Below are positions 1 through 7,506 of a DNA stretch of 64,000 nucleotides, in pieces. A program made the position numbers and the translations under genes. Position 1 is the stretch's first letter. Each line of letters starts with the position of its first letter. The DNA lies in NCBI GenBank assembly GCA_052170315.1, contig JBQNAT010000012.1, positions 1-64,000 of the forward strand. Direction: 5' to 3'. Under the pieces are notes generated by a model that saw nothing but the letters and a program-made list of their open reading frames with translations, ran no database searches and was not told the DNA's origin. Origin of the DNA: UBA9732 sp052170315. Lineage in GTDB: Bacteria; Spirochaetota; Spirochaetia; Sphaerochaetales; Sphaerochaetaceae.

Positions 1-204
1 GATGGTAAGTGCTGCCACCCCACGAAGTCAACAGAAAGAAGAAATTTCGCAATTTATTTCGCAAAACAGAATATTTGATTAACATAATAAGTTTACAGTC
101 AAATAAAAATCGTTCAAAACTTAAATCTTTCGCTTCGGGCGCAAATTTTCACTTGACGGCCATGATGAAAAACGGTTAATAGTTTAAATGCAAGGAGAAG
201 TGCT

Positions 205-750
205 ATGGCAGATGTGTTTGATTGTGCGAATTTCTTCATCGAGATTGCAATTCACAATGAAGATTTTGACATGACTAACATGAAACTTAACAAGCTCCTA
301 TACTTTGCGCAGGGCACGCATCTCTCAAGGACGGGCAAAAGACTGTTTAACAACACTGTACAGGCTTGGACACATGGACCGGTAATCCCACGCATATATT
401 TCAAGTACAACTCATACGAAAGCAGTCCGATATCAAAGGTCGATGACAATTACTCCTTTAACTTATTTTTAAGTGAAGAACGGACAACTCTCCTTGATGT
501 CATGAGGGAGCTGGGCAAATACACCGCAAGCACATTACGCAACATAACCCATATGCCCGGCTCTCCTTGGTCGATAGCGTTCTCCGAGAAGGAAAAGCGG
601 CAGATTCCCGTGGATGTGTTACGTAAGTACTTCACTGAACATCCAGTAAAGAAATTCAGACTCTCTGGTAAGATTCCCATTACACGGGCACTCCCCAAGG
701 ACTGGTATGACCCTATGGAAGATTCCGTGTGGGAGTCCTACCTCAAATGA
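205..750 (+). CDS. Panacea (DUF4065) domain antitoxin-like protein
   Basis: 181 aa. The N-terminal two thirds carry the Panacea/DUF4065 (SocA-like) pattern: an alpha-helical start, then KLNKLLYFAQG near residue 30 and AWTHGPVIPRIY near residue 55. Proteins with this domain act as antitoxins for many unrelated toxins (established for the PanAT families). The start is ATG preceded by AAGGAG. The stop overlaps the start of the downstream MazF-like gene (ATGA), so the two are translationally coupled, which fits an antitoxin-toxin operon. It lies in the AT-rich integrated element. Role as antitoxin is inferred from domain plus partner. Confidence 0.8.
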   Translation: MADVFDCANFFIEIAIHNEDFDMTNMKLNKLLYFAQGTHLSRTGKRLFNNTVQAWTHGPVIPRIYFKYNSYESSPISKVDDNYSFNLFLSEERTTLLDVMRELGKYTASTLRNITHMPGSPWSIAFSEKEKRQIPVDVLRKYFTEHPVKKFRLSGKIPITRALPKDWYDPMEDSVWESYLK

Positions 751-1043
751 ACAAATATGACATTCATATGGCAGAGGTTCCTTTCGAGGATGTTGATGAG
801 ACGAAACTAAGACCTGTCCTTATACTTGAAGATAAGGTATGTCTGGTTTCATGTCTGTCCATAACGTCAAACACGACTCGTACAGAGGATTATGTCATTC
901 AGATGTGGAAAGAGTCTGGTCTTAAAAGACCATCTGCAATCCGTTTACTACAAGCCTTGAATCTTGACCCATCGTTGATTGGCAAGAAAATAGGAACTCT
1001 CCATCCAATTGACATTCTTGAAATACAAAACAGATTATGGTAG
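747..1043 (+). CDS. MazF/PemK-like toxin, partner of Panacea protein
   Basis: 98 aa, starting at the ATG inside the ATGA overlap with the preceding gene. The N-terminus reads HMAEVPFEDVDETKLRPVLI, the beta-barrel signature seen in MazF/PemK and related ribonucleases (plasmid maintenance toxin fold): a variant of W-x-(V/A)-x-F-x-(D/E) followed by K-x-RPVLIL. The family cleaves mRNA, and the neighbour is expected to neutralise it. The residues usually needed for catalysis cannot be confirmed by eye and the protein is near the lower size limit, so an inactive or divergent toxin is possible. Confidence 0.65.
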   Translation: MNKYDIHMAEVPFEDVDETKLRPVLILEDKVCLVSCLSITSNTTRTEDYVIQMWKESGLKRPSAIRLLQALNLDPSLIGKKIGTLHPIDILEIQNRLW

Positions 1044-1152
1044 TCCGAAGATATCCTCTTCCCCCTACACATTCGTAGTCTTTTGTAGCTTGAACCGGAT
1101 TTTCCGTTGCAATCTATATTGGATTTAACAGTAAGGCGGGTTTTGAGTGGAC

Positions 1153-1187
1153 AAAAAAGGCCATACCTCAGAATCGATGTACGGCCT
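1153..1187 (-). terminator. Intrinsic terminator for the PEGA lipoprotein gene
   Basis: On the minus strand AGGCCGTAC pairs with GTATGGCCT (one mismatch) across a 12-nt loop and is followed by six T. It sits directly after the stop codon of the lipoprotein gene at 1205. Confidence 0.65.
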
Positions 1188-1204
1188 GCCATTTTATAAA
1201 AGTC

Positions 1205-1585
1205 TTATTTTACTTCCGGCAAATAGACCATCACTTCATTTGGTTCCAACGTGTATCCTTTGGGATTAAGCAAATCTACAACATTTCCTACAATCCCAGT
1301 TGTGAAAAGGTCTAATACCTGCCATCCCCATTTGATACTTTTTCTTACAGTTACCACCTGCGTTGCATATCCCTGCTTTGAAATTTCGACGCTATAGGTT
1401 CTGTCTGTCTGCAACACCGTTGACGTTGGTGTGACACCTCTATCAATACCATCAATCTTCACCGTTGCCCCCACAGGATTCGAGTTGACCGACACAGTCT
1501 CATAATCGTTTGAAAAGAAGGTGGCACAGCTTGAAAGGAAAACTGCGCAAACCGCAAGAATCATTAGAAATAAAGTCTTTTTCAT
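1205..1585 (-). CDS. PEGA-domain lipoprotein
   Basis: 126 aa from the ATG at 1585, chosen because GGAGAG sits just upstream. A longer in-frame ATG at 1618 lacks such a site. Residues 1-20 form a lipoprotein signal (MKKTLFLMILAVCAVFLSSC) with the lipidated Cys at 20. Residues 30-75 are a PEGA-type beta domain (SNPVGATVKIDGIDRGVTP), often a surface-associated module. A hydrophobic stretch follows (LFTTGIVGNVVDLLNPKG). Similar small lipoproteins occur in mobile elements of Gram-negative bacteria. The exact function is unknown. A G8 tract lies in its promoter region. Confidence 0.75.
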   Translation of the reverse strand: MKKTLFLMILAVCAVFLSSCATFFSNDYETVSVNSNPVGATVKIDGIDRGVTPTSTVLQTDRTYSVEISKQGYATQVVTVRKSIKWGWQVLDLFTTGIVGNVVDLLNPKGYTLEPNEVMVYLPEVK

Positions 1586-1618
1586 TTTGTCTCTCCTATG
1601 AAGGATATAGTATCGCAC

Positions 1619-1626
1619 GGGGGGGG
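1619..1626. repeat. Poly-G (G8) homopolymer upstream of lipoprotein gene
   Basis: Eight consecutive G (C on the coding strand) lie 34-41 bases upstream of the lipoprotein start. A plausible minus-strand -10 (TACTAT, 1607-1612) would put the tract inside the promoter spacer. Homopolymers in this position can change promoter strength by slippage. Confidence 0.7.
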
Positions 1627-1768
1627 ATATCTACTTTATAAAGGTTAAGTTGTTTATAACTTCTTACCCTGCAACAAATACCGAATAACTCGTTATGCCC
1701 TATATATTTGACTTGACTATTTGCTTAAAATAACATTTAGGAAAACATCCTAAGGAACGAGGTGTAAA

Positions 1769-2113
1769 ATGCCAATTTGGGTAATTATATTAACAACGAG
1801 CCTGGGCTCAACGGCATTGTTTTCTTTTCTACAGTTTCTGATTACGAGAAACGACCAGAAAAGAGGGCAAATGGCAAGCATTGTAAAACGTCTTGATAAG
1901 CTGGAGAAAGACAGCATCAGAACACAACTTTTGGTCTTAATGAATGACTATCCAGAAAACAAGCAACAGATAATCATGTTGGCAGAGTATTATTTTTGCT
2001 CGTTAAAAAGCAATTGGTATTTAACAGGAATTTTTGAGAATTTTCTCAAAAAAAACGGGATCCCTTCTCCTGTTTGGTTTAGAGGGGGATATCATCACGA
2101 AGCCGAAAAATAA
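1769..2113 (+). CDS. Small membrane-anchored phage-type protein
   Basis: 114 aa. One N-terminal transmembrane segment (residues 3-25, PIWVIILTTSLGSTALFSFL) is followed by a basic, helical cytoplasmic part with a KRLDKLEKDSIRTQLL amphipathic stretch. AGGAACGAGG precedes the ATG. I do not recognise a named family with certainty, but short proteins of this layout commonly sit beside holins in prophages. It starts a run of four same-strand small membrane genes (1769-2970), which suggests a lysis or membrane-perturbation cassette. Confidence 0.5.
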   Translation: MPIWVIILTTSLGSTALFSFLQFLITRNDQKRGQMASIVKRLDKLEKDSIRTQLLVLMNDYPENKQQIIMLAEYYFCSLKSNWYLTGIFENFLKKNGIPSPVWFRGGYHHEAEK

Positions 2114-2134
2114 ACGGCAAAGGGGAGGACAATC

Positions 2135-2347
2135 ATGTTCAAGTGGATTGGTGAGAACCTCGGAACAATATGCACCGTTTTGTGCGGTGTTATATTTGTC
2201 GCATCAATAATTGTTAAGGCTACTCCGTCCGTCAAGGATAATGCAATTTTGCGAAAGATTATTGCTTTCCTTGACCATTTCAGTGTCTTTCAGAGTGCTG
2301 ACAATAAAAAAACTCTAGATGACGCAAAAAAGAATCTGGGAGAGTAA
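2135..2347 (+). CDS. Holin-like small membrane protein
   Basis: 70 aa with one clear transmembrane span (about residues 9-29, LGTICTVLCGVIFVASIIVKA) and a charged C-terminus. The start follows GGGGAGG. Size, single span and position just ahead of an overlapping spanin-like pair fit a phage holin or holin-like protein, but no holin family is certain from the sequence. Its stop is one base before the start of the next gene, so the genes are likely coupled. Confidence 0.5.
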   Translation: MFKWIGENLGTICTVLCGVIFVASIIVKATPSVKDNAILRKIIAFLDHFSVFQSADNKKTLDDAKKNLGE

Positions 2348-2348
2348 T

Positions 2349-2702
2349 ATGGACAAGTTGCCGTTTATCTTTGCTGCGTTTTCTGGGGTTTTAGCCGGTG
2401 TTCTTTCAATCATTATTTCCGTTCTGCGTTCAAGTTCAACCAAACAGAAGGTTTCAATAAAGCAGATGGAAACGGAAATCAAAAGGCTTGAAACAGCTTT
2501 AGAGCAGCAAAAGAAAACGGCAGCATTGCATACAGACGCCCAGAAAAAGTTACAGGCGGCAAAGCAAAAATCAAATGAAAAAGCCTTAGCCCTAGAAAAG
2601 AAAGCACAGGAGCCAAAGAAAAGTGAAAAGCCTATTGAAGACAGTATCAAAGTCGCTAATGATATTGTCAGCTCTTTCAGCGCTGCTAATATCAATAAGT
2701 AG
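2349..2702 (+). CDS. i-spanin-like (Rz-type) inner membrane protein
   Basis: 117 aa from the ATG at 2349, with GGGAGAG just upstream inside the previous gene. Residues 3-25 form one N-terminal transmembrane helix. Residues 27-95 are a long charged helix with coiled-coil character (KQMETEIKRLETALEQQ and many K/E/A). This is the architecture of an i-spanin: inner membrane anchor plus periplasmic coiled coil. Its last 80 bases contain, in another frame, the start of a lipoprotein gene, the classic Rz/Rz1 overlap. The function, joining inner and outer membrane fusion at lysis, is inferred from this layout. Confidence 0.65.
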   Translation: MDKLPFIFAAFSGVLAGVLSIIISVLRSSSTKQKVSIKQMETEIKRLETALEQQKKTAALHTDAQKKLQAAKQKSNEKALALEKKAQEPKKSEKPIEDSIKVANDIVSSFSAANINK

Positions 2703-2970
2703 CTGCAAAACTACAGGAGCCCAGGAATATAGGAACTTGGAAATTCCGAAACTGGACTTTTCTGTAAAAAGACCAGTTCTTGAGCAAATCCCTGAACTGG
2801 ATGTGTCTACTTTTAGTGAAATTCAGAAGATTGCGATTTATGACGTTATCGAAGCATACAATATAAATCTTGCTCGGCTTGTATCGTATGCAGAAGAGCT
2901 TGAAAGCATCAACGCAATCAAAATCAAGTATGTTGAGAATGTGATAACCATTCTCAACGAAGTAAGATAA
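2623..2970 (+). CDS. o-spanin-like (Rz1-type) lipoprotein
   Basis: 115 aa from a GTG at 2623, with AGGAG 10 bases upstream; a TTG at 2635 is an alternative. The first 28 residues are a signal peptide ending in a lipobox, ISSC, so the mature protein would be lipid-anchored in the outer membrane. The gene begins inside the 3' end of the i-spanin-like gene in a different frame, as Rz1 does in Rz. It is longer than lambda Rz1 and ends in a helical region, so it resembles the separated or overlapping o-spanins more than the short proline-rich type. Confidence 0.6.
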   Translation: MKSLLKTVSKSLMILSALSALLISISSCKTTGAQEYRNLEIPKLDFSVKRPVLEQIPELDVSTFSEIQKIAIYDVIEAYNINLARLVSYAEELESINAIKIKYVENVITILNEVR

Positions 2971-2982
2971 CTTTGTAAACTT

Positions 2983-3022
2983 TGTGCTCAAGTCACTTGC
3001 TCCATGATTTGAGCGCATTTTC
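2983..3022 (+). terminator. Terminator between spanin cassette and HTH gene
   Basis: TGTGCTCAA (2983-2991) pairs with TTGAGCGCA (3009-3017), one G-T pair, followed by TTTT. It lies between convergent genes and could end the plus-strand lysis cassette. Confidence 0.5.
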
Positions 3023-3222
3023 TATGCTTCTACGTATTCCATTATGTCGCAAGGCTGGACATTCAAGAATTTACAAATCTTACAGATAATATCGGTCTGC
3101 ACTTGTTCACCTTTAATCAGCTTGGTTAAAGTAACCTTTGAAAACCCCGCCTGTAATGCAAGCTCCGTCTTGGTCATGTTTTTTCTGTTAAGGATATCCC
3201 ACAGTTTATAGTATCTTAACAT
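3022..3222 (-). CDS. Small XRE/Cro-type HTH regulator
   Basis: 66 aa, a single helix-turn-helix domain of the Cro/C1 type: MTKTELALQAGFSKVTLTKL is the HTH core, then IKGEQVQTDIICKICKFLNV and QPCDIMEYV, the usual end of short phage and ICE repressors. AAGGAGAAAG precedes the ATG. It is transcribed in the same direction as the integrase upstream (minus strand), so it may control integrase or excision genes of the element. Its specific operator is not identified. Confidence 0.8.
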   Translation of the reverse strand: MLRYYKLWDILNRKNMTKTELALQAGFSKVTLTKLIKGEQVQTDIICKICKFLNVQPCDIMEYVEA

Positions 3223-3273
3223 CTCTTTCTCCTTTTAATTTTAAAATAACGTTTTCGCTTGTATTTTGCAAGG

Positions 3274-4509
3274 TTAACTATCAATTATTTCTTGTTCCAC
3301 TTTTATTACTTCTGCAAACGTTTTATTTGTGGACTCCGCAAGTTCCTTTAGATTTTCTTTATTAAGATGTGTGTATCTATCCGTTGTTTCCTTGTCCCGG
3401 TGTCCAACAGCAAGCCGCATTGTTCCGTCCGACACCTGATGGCGGATATATGATACATACCCGTGTCTTAAAGAATGAAACGTAATGTTTCTTTCTTTTC
3501 GTATTTCCTCTGTAATACCGATATCAGCCATTGCCCGATATAGGATATCTCTGAAAAACGTTGCACTTCTAACGCTGTCCGGCTTTTTATCAGACCAAAA
3601 AACATAACCGGTTTTACATGGATTCTTATTTGCAAGTTCGATACACGCTTTTGCAATGACAGTAGGGACTATAGCCTGTCTTGAGCGTTTGCCTTTCGGT
3701 AGTTTTTCATGGTCTAAGTCACTCCACGCCCTTGTTATATGCACTATTGTATCTTTATCATCTATAATTTCAAATTGTTCTGTCTTTAACGCTCTTATTT
3801 CGCCTAAACGCATTGCTGTTAAAGCCGCCAGCGCAATGCCTTCATTAGCCCCCATATGTTCCCCATTCCGGGAAAGCTCATACAGCCGCCTGATAATATC
3901 CGCAAGCTGAGTTTCTGTTAAAATGCCTTTTTCTGCTCCTTTGGTGTTTAGAGAATCAATTTTTACACTATTTTCTGTCAACCCATATTTAAAAGCGGCA
4001 TTCAACGGAACTATTACAGCGCACATTATTCTCTTCACTGTAGCATTGGCAAGCGTCGATTTCTTCAAAATATCATCTTGGATTTCATTAAGCCTGCGTG
4101 ATGTGATTTCTCCAATTCTCGGATTGTCTGGGAAGTATTTAACCAGATACTTTTCAAAGTTTTTAGAAGAGGCATAACAAGAAGACCGTGCAACGGCGTT
4201 GGGATTTTTCTTATTTGCAAGTAACACCCGTTCACCATCAAAATCCCAATAGTCTCGGACATATTCCAGAACTCTGGGAAGATTTAAGTTCACATTCCGT
4301 GTATTTTCATGGAACTTTCGAACAATATCATCCGCCATTCTGTCTTTCTGGCGTCCACCAACGATTCCATCAAATCTTATTCCTATTTTTTGGGCGATTA
4401 CCGCTACTGCTTTTTCGCTGATTACGTCCTTTGTTTCAATATCAAGAAATCTTACGTAATAGCGTTTTTTCCTTCTGACAATTCTCCACAAGAAATCTTT
4501 CGGAACCAT
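3274..4509 (-). CDS. Tyrosine recombinase (integrase)
   Basis: 411 aa. The C-terminal catalytic domain has the full R-H-R-H-Y set: R234 in TAMRLGEIRAL, H345 and R348 in HSLRHG, H370 in AVGHRD and the nucleophile Y379 in TDRYTH. An N-terminal DNA-binding part and a core-binding (SAM-like) domain (about residues 75-190) precede it. It lies at the end of the mobile element, about 180 bp from the truncated cas7, the usual position beside an attachment site. The protein would catalyse integration and excision of this element. Confidence 0.93.
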   Translation of the reverse strand: MVPKDFLWRIVRRKKRYYVRFLDIETKDVISEKAVAVIAQKIGIRFDGIVGGRQKDRMADDIVRKFHENTRNVNLNLPRVLEYVRDYWDFDGERVLLANKKNPNAVARSSCYASSKNFEKYLVKYFPDNPRIGEITSRRLNEIQDDILKKSTLANATVKRIMCAVIVPLNAAFKYGLTENSVKIDSLNTKGAEKGILTETQLADIIRRLYELSRNGEHMGANEGIALAALTAMRLGEIRALKTEQFEIIDDKDTIVHITRAWSDLDHEKLPKGKRSRQAIVPTVIAKACIELANKNPCKTGYVFWSDKKPDSVRSATFFRDILYRAMADIGITEEIRKERNITFHSLRHGYVSYIRHQVSDGTMRLAVGHRDKETTDRYTHLNKENLKELAESTNKTFAEVIKVEQEIIDS

Positions 4510-4583
4510 TACACGCCTCCCAATAGTTTGCTTATCGTATGCTTATAGTATACTAAAGAAAGGCTTATTTACCAGCAATGGTT

Positions 4584-4654
4584 GGTGAATATATGGTGAA
4601 TTTCGGTGAAAACTTAAACGATAATGCAAGTTGTCTTTTTTGAGTAAATCGTTT
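4584..4654. repeat. Integrase-proximal repeats at the element end
   Basis: Three direct GGTGAA copies lie at 4584, 4595 and 4605 (11 and 10 bp steps, one helical turn). They are followed by an inverted pair AAACGAT (4616-4622) and ATCGTTT (4648-4654). Between an integrase gene and the disrupted cas7, such helically phased repeats fit arm-type recombinase or excisionase sites. The att core itself cannot be defined without the other junction. Confidence 0.4.
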
Positions 4655-4685
4655 GTATTAAATAAATTACGTACCAATAAAAAGG

Positions 4686-5198
4686 GTGGTCGAGCTAACA
4701 GATTCTTACACGGTTGGTGTCAGAGGACCTGTCTCAATACATCAAGCTTCCAGCATCAATCCTGTAGAAATTAGATCGATGCAGATTACAAAAAGCGTGA
4801 GCGGAGATAGAAAGGATGCCTCAACCCGCGGCAGTGATACTATGGGTATGAAACATTTTGTCAGGTTTGGGCTTTATAAAATAAAAGGTTCAATAAATGT
4901 ACAGTTAGCAGAAAAAACATCTTTTTCTGAAGACGATGCGGAAACTATAAAGAAATGTCTTTCAACCTTGTTTGTAAATGATGCTTCATCTGCCAGACCT
5001 GAAGGTTCAATGGAAGTCTTTAGGGTCTATTGGTGGGAACATAACTGTAAGGAAGGCCAATATCCTTCAGCCAAAGTTCATAGAGCGGTGCATATTGAAT
5101 TAAAAGATAATGTGGCAGTTCCTTTGTGTGTTAATGACTATAAAATTGAATATGATGAGCTTCCCGGTCTTAAGTGTGAGGTGTTTGACGGAATGTGA
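4686..5198 (+). pseudogene. cas7: cas7 (type I-C, csd2) 3' remnant
   Basis: About 170 codons open from a GTG. From about codon 8 the translation matches the C-terminal part of type I-C Cas7: GVRGPVSIHQASSINPVEI, then a TMGMKHFVRFGLYKIKG stretch, AEKTSFSEDD and the conserved C-terminal core. Full-length proteins are near 290 aa, and the N-terminal part with the RNA-binding fold is absent here. The homology stops at the boundary with the integrase-bearing element, so insertion of that element most simply explains the truncation. It overlaps cas4 by four bases (GTGA). A functional crRNA-binding subunit is very unlikely. Confidence 0.85.
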
Positions 5199-5863
5199 TT
5201 GATGCCGATTATCTTTTGATATCAGGAATACAGCATTTTATTTTCTGTCGTAGGCAATGGGCCTTGATTCATATAGATTGTCAATGGGCGGATAACAGGT
5301 TTACGGCTGAAGGAAATATTACTCATCAGAGAGTTCATGATCCAAATTCTTCATTTATGCGCAATGGAATTCTTTCAATTCGCGGACTTCAGGTGAAATC
5401 TGAAGAGCTGCGAATTGAAGGTGTATGCGATGCTGTTGAATTCATTAAGTCTGCTGATGGAGTTAAAATTAAAGGGCATGAAGGTAATTGGAACCCTATG
5501 CCGGTTGAATATAAACACGGAAGTTCAAAAGCAACGGACTGTGACAGAATGCAACTCGCAGCTCAGGCTGTATGTCTTGAGGAGATGCTGTGCTGCAGAA
5601 TTGAATCAGGTGCAATTTACTATGAAAAAACTCATAGCAGGGAAAACGTAAAAATATCAGATGAACTTCGGATTGAATTGAAAAAAACTGTTAGGGAAAT
5701 GCGTAATTTATATGAATCAAAACGAATCCCTAAAGTTAGAGAGAAAAAAAGCTGTAAAAACTGTTCTTTATATTCTATTTGTCTCCCGCAACTTATAAAA
5801 AATGGTAATGGTTGTTCAGTAGATTTATATATAAAAAATCGTATCCTTGCGGAGGATATATGA
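5195..5863 (+). CDS. cas4: Cas4 exonuclease/adaptation protein
   Basis: 222 aa from a GTG overlapping the cas7 stop. Motifs: a first Cys in IFCRRQWALIH (residue 14), RecB-type nuclease residues in EGVCDAVEF and PVEYKHG (catalytic D and E-x-K), and the three C-terminal cysteines CKNCSLYSIC that with the first Cys hold a [4Fe-4S] cluster. In type I-C systems Cas4 works with Cas1-Cas2 to trim prespacers and select PAM orientation. It is followed by cas1 with overlapping stop and start codons. The gene looks intact. Confidence 0.92.
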   Translation: MIDADYLLISGIQHFIFCRRQWALIHIDCQWADNRFTAEGNITHQRVHDPNSSFMRNGILSIRGLQVKSEELRIEGVCDAVEFIKSADGVKIKGHEGNWNPMPVEYKHGSSKATDCDRMQLAAQAVCLEEMLCCRIESGAIYYEKTHSRENVKISDELRIELKKTVREMRNLYESKRIPKVREKKSCKNCSLYSICLPQLIKNGNGCSVDLYIKNRILAEDI

Positions 5864-6894
5864 GAAAACTACTTAACACGTTATATGTAACAACTGATTC
5901 TATATATCTTTCTCTTGATGGAGAAAATGTTGTAGCTAATTATGAAAATGGAGAAAGAAAAAACATTCCCCTTCATACATTGGAAGGCATTGTCTTGTTT
6001 TCATATAAAGGAGCATCTCCATTTCTGATTGGAAAGTGTGTTGAAGAAAACATATCATTTTCCGCTTTTTCTCCTCATGGAAGATTTTTATTCCATGTAG
6101 TAAATGAGAATTGTGGAAATGTTTATTTACGGAGAGAACAATTCAGGGTTGCTGATGATGCTTCGAAATCACTTGAAATCGCAAAGAATTTCATTATCGG
6201 TAAATTATATAATTCAAAATATGTATTGCTTCGTTGTGTTCGAGACCATGCGCTTTCAGTTGACTCTGATTTGATTCGTAATTCTTCAAAAAACATCAGT
6301 AAATATATGCAGGATTGCCTAACCATAAACAATGAAGATAGTCTCCGCGGAATTGAAGGCAATGCTGCAGCAGATTATTTTTCCGCATTCAATGAAATGA
6401 TTCTCAGGGATAAGGAAAATTTCAATATGTCTGGCGGTAGAACAAGGCGACCACCAATGGATCGTATGAATGCACTTCTGTCGTTTGCTTATTCATTGCT
6501 TGCGAATGACTGTTCATATGCGCTCAGATCAGTTGGACTTGATCCGTATGTTGGATTCATGCATTCAGATAGATCTGGGAGAAAATCTTTGGCTTTGGAT
6601 ATAATGGAAGAACTGAGGTCTGTTTACGCAGATAGATTTGCTATCACTCTTGTAAACAATCGTATTGTTTCTGCTTCTGATTTTGATGTTCAAGAAAGTG
6701 GAGCCGTTTTACTTAATGATGAAGGCAGGACAAAGTTTATAAGTGAATGGCAAAAGAAAAAAAGAGAGGAAATTGTTCATCCTTATTTAAAAGAAAAAAT
6801 CCCATGGGGTCTTGTTCCATATATTCAGTCCCTTTTGCTTTCAAAATATATTCGAGATGATTTGGATAAGTATCCTCCATTTCTTTGGAAGTGA
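5860..6894 (+). CDS. cas1: Cas1 integrase of type I-C
   Basis: 344 aa from the ATG at 5860 behind GGAGGAT; this start overlaps the cas4 stop. N-terminal beta domain, then the helical catalytic domain with E166 (RGIEGNAA), H235 (GFMHSDRSG) and D247/E250 (LDIMEELR), the metal-binding set of active Cas1. Length equals the usual type I-C Cas1 (about 343 aa). With Cas2 it inserts spacers at the leader end of the array. No lesions are visible, so adaptation machinery appears complete although the interference genes are not present in the window. Confidence 0.95.
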   Translation: MRKLLNTLYVTTDSIYLSLDGENVVANYENGERKNIPLHTLEGIVLFSYKGASPFLIGKCVEENISFSAFSPHGRFLFHVVNENCGNVYLRREQFRVADDASKSLEIAKNFIIGKLYNSKYVLLRCVRDHALSVDSDLIRNSSKNISKYMQDCLTINNEDSLRGIEGNAAADYFSAFNEMILRDKENFNMSGGRTRRPPMDRMNALLSFAYSLLANDCSYALRSVGLDPYVGFMHSDRSGRKSLALDIMEELRSVYADRFAITLVNNRIVSASDFDVQESGAVLLNDEGRTKFISEWQKKKREEIVHPYLKEKIPWGLVPYIQSLLLSKYIRDDLDKYPPFLWK

Positions 6895-6897
6895 TTT

Positions 6898-7188
6898 ATG
6901 CTTATATTAATTACATATGATGTAAATACAACTTTTCCGGAAGGAAGAAGACGGTTGTCAAAAATTGCAAAATGTTGTTGCAACTACGGGCAACGAGTAC
7001 AGAATTCTGTTTTTGAATGCAGTCTTGATAATGCACAATATGTTTTGGTTAAGAATCAGCTTATTGGAATTATGGACAAGAATAAAGACAGTCTAAGATT
7101 TTATAATTTGGGCAATAAATATCTAAGTAAATTAGAGCAATATGGAGTAAAAAAATCGTATGACCCGGAGGGGGAATTGATACTTTAA
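6898..7188 (+). CDS. cas2: Cas2 of type I-C
   Basis: 96 aa, the typical size. Ferredoxin-like fold with the start MLILITYDVNT (the conserved Asp after beta-1 is D8) and the family stretch RRRLSKIAKCCCNYGQRVQ, where type I-C Cas2 has basic residues and an arginine-rich helix. It bridges two Cas1 dimers in the adaptation complex. It begins three bases after cas1 ends, and the array leader lies directly downstream. Confidence 0.95.
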   Translation: MLILITYDVNTTFPEGRRRLSKIAKCCCNYGQRVQNSVFECSLDNAQYVLVKNQLIGIMDKNKDSLRFYNLGNKYLSKLEQYGVKKSYDPEGELIL

Positions 7189-7341
7189 CTTGGTGCGAAG
7201 CTATGGGTTACATATATTCTCTTATAGGTTCGCACTGTTTTTATGGTTTTGTTTTTCAATATATGATAAGCTTTTTTAAGCTTGATTGCCTCATGAGTGA
7301 AAAAAGAAGCATTTTCTCTTTTTATTATGAGTAGTTTTGCC
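7189..7341 (+). promoter_or_regulatory. CRISPR leader
   Basis: An AT-rich non-coding stretch between the cas2 stop and the first repeat. Its position, on the cas2 side with repeats reading away from it, makes it the probable leader that promotes array transcription and receives new spacers. No single promoter is clearly defined. Confidence 0.6.
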
Positions 7342-7506
7342 GTCGCTTCCCGCATGGGAAGCGTGGATTGAAAAGTGCTATAATCGGTCATGAATCGGAG
7401 GACATGACGTCGCTTCCCGCATGGGAAGCGTGGATTGAAAATTTAAGCGTTCATACAGCGTGTTCTTTAGGGCTGTCGCTTCCCGCATGGGAAGCGTGGA
7501 TTGAAA
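7342..7506 (+). CRISPR. Type I-C CRISPR array, 3 repeats, 2 spacers
   Basis: Three identical 32-bp repeats at 7342-7373, 7409-7440 and 7475-7506. Each begins GTCGCTTCCCGCATGG, has the palindromic CGCTTCCCGCATGGGAAGCG core and ends GTGGATTGAAA, the type I-C form. Spacers are 35 and 34 bp. After the last repeat about 36 bp of spacer-like sequence is followed by an ATTGAAA (near 7551), possibly the stump of a decayed terminal repeat. The array is very short, consistent with an ageing or stripped-down locus. Confidence 0.97.

Noticed and set aside
4188..4548. Plus-strand open frames opposite the integrase
   Set aside because: They are antisense to a well supported integrase with all catalytic residues, have no family features, and lack ribosome sites.
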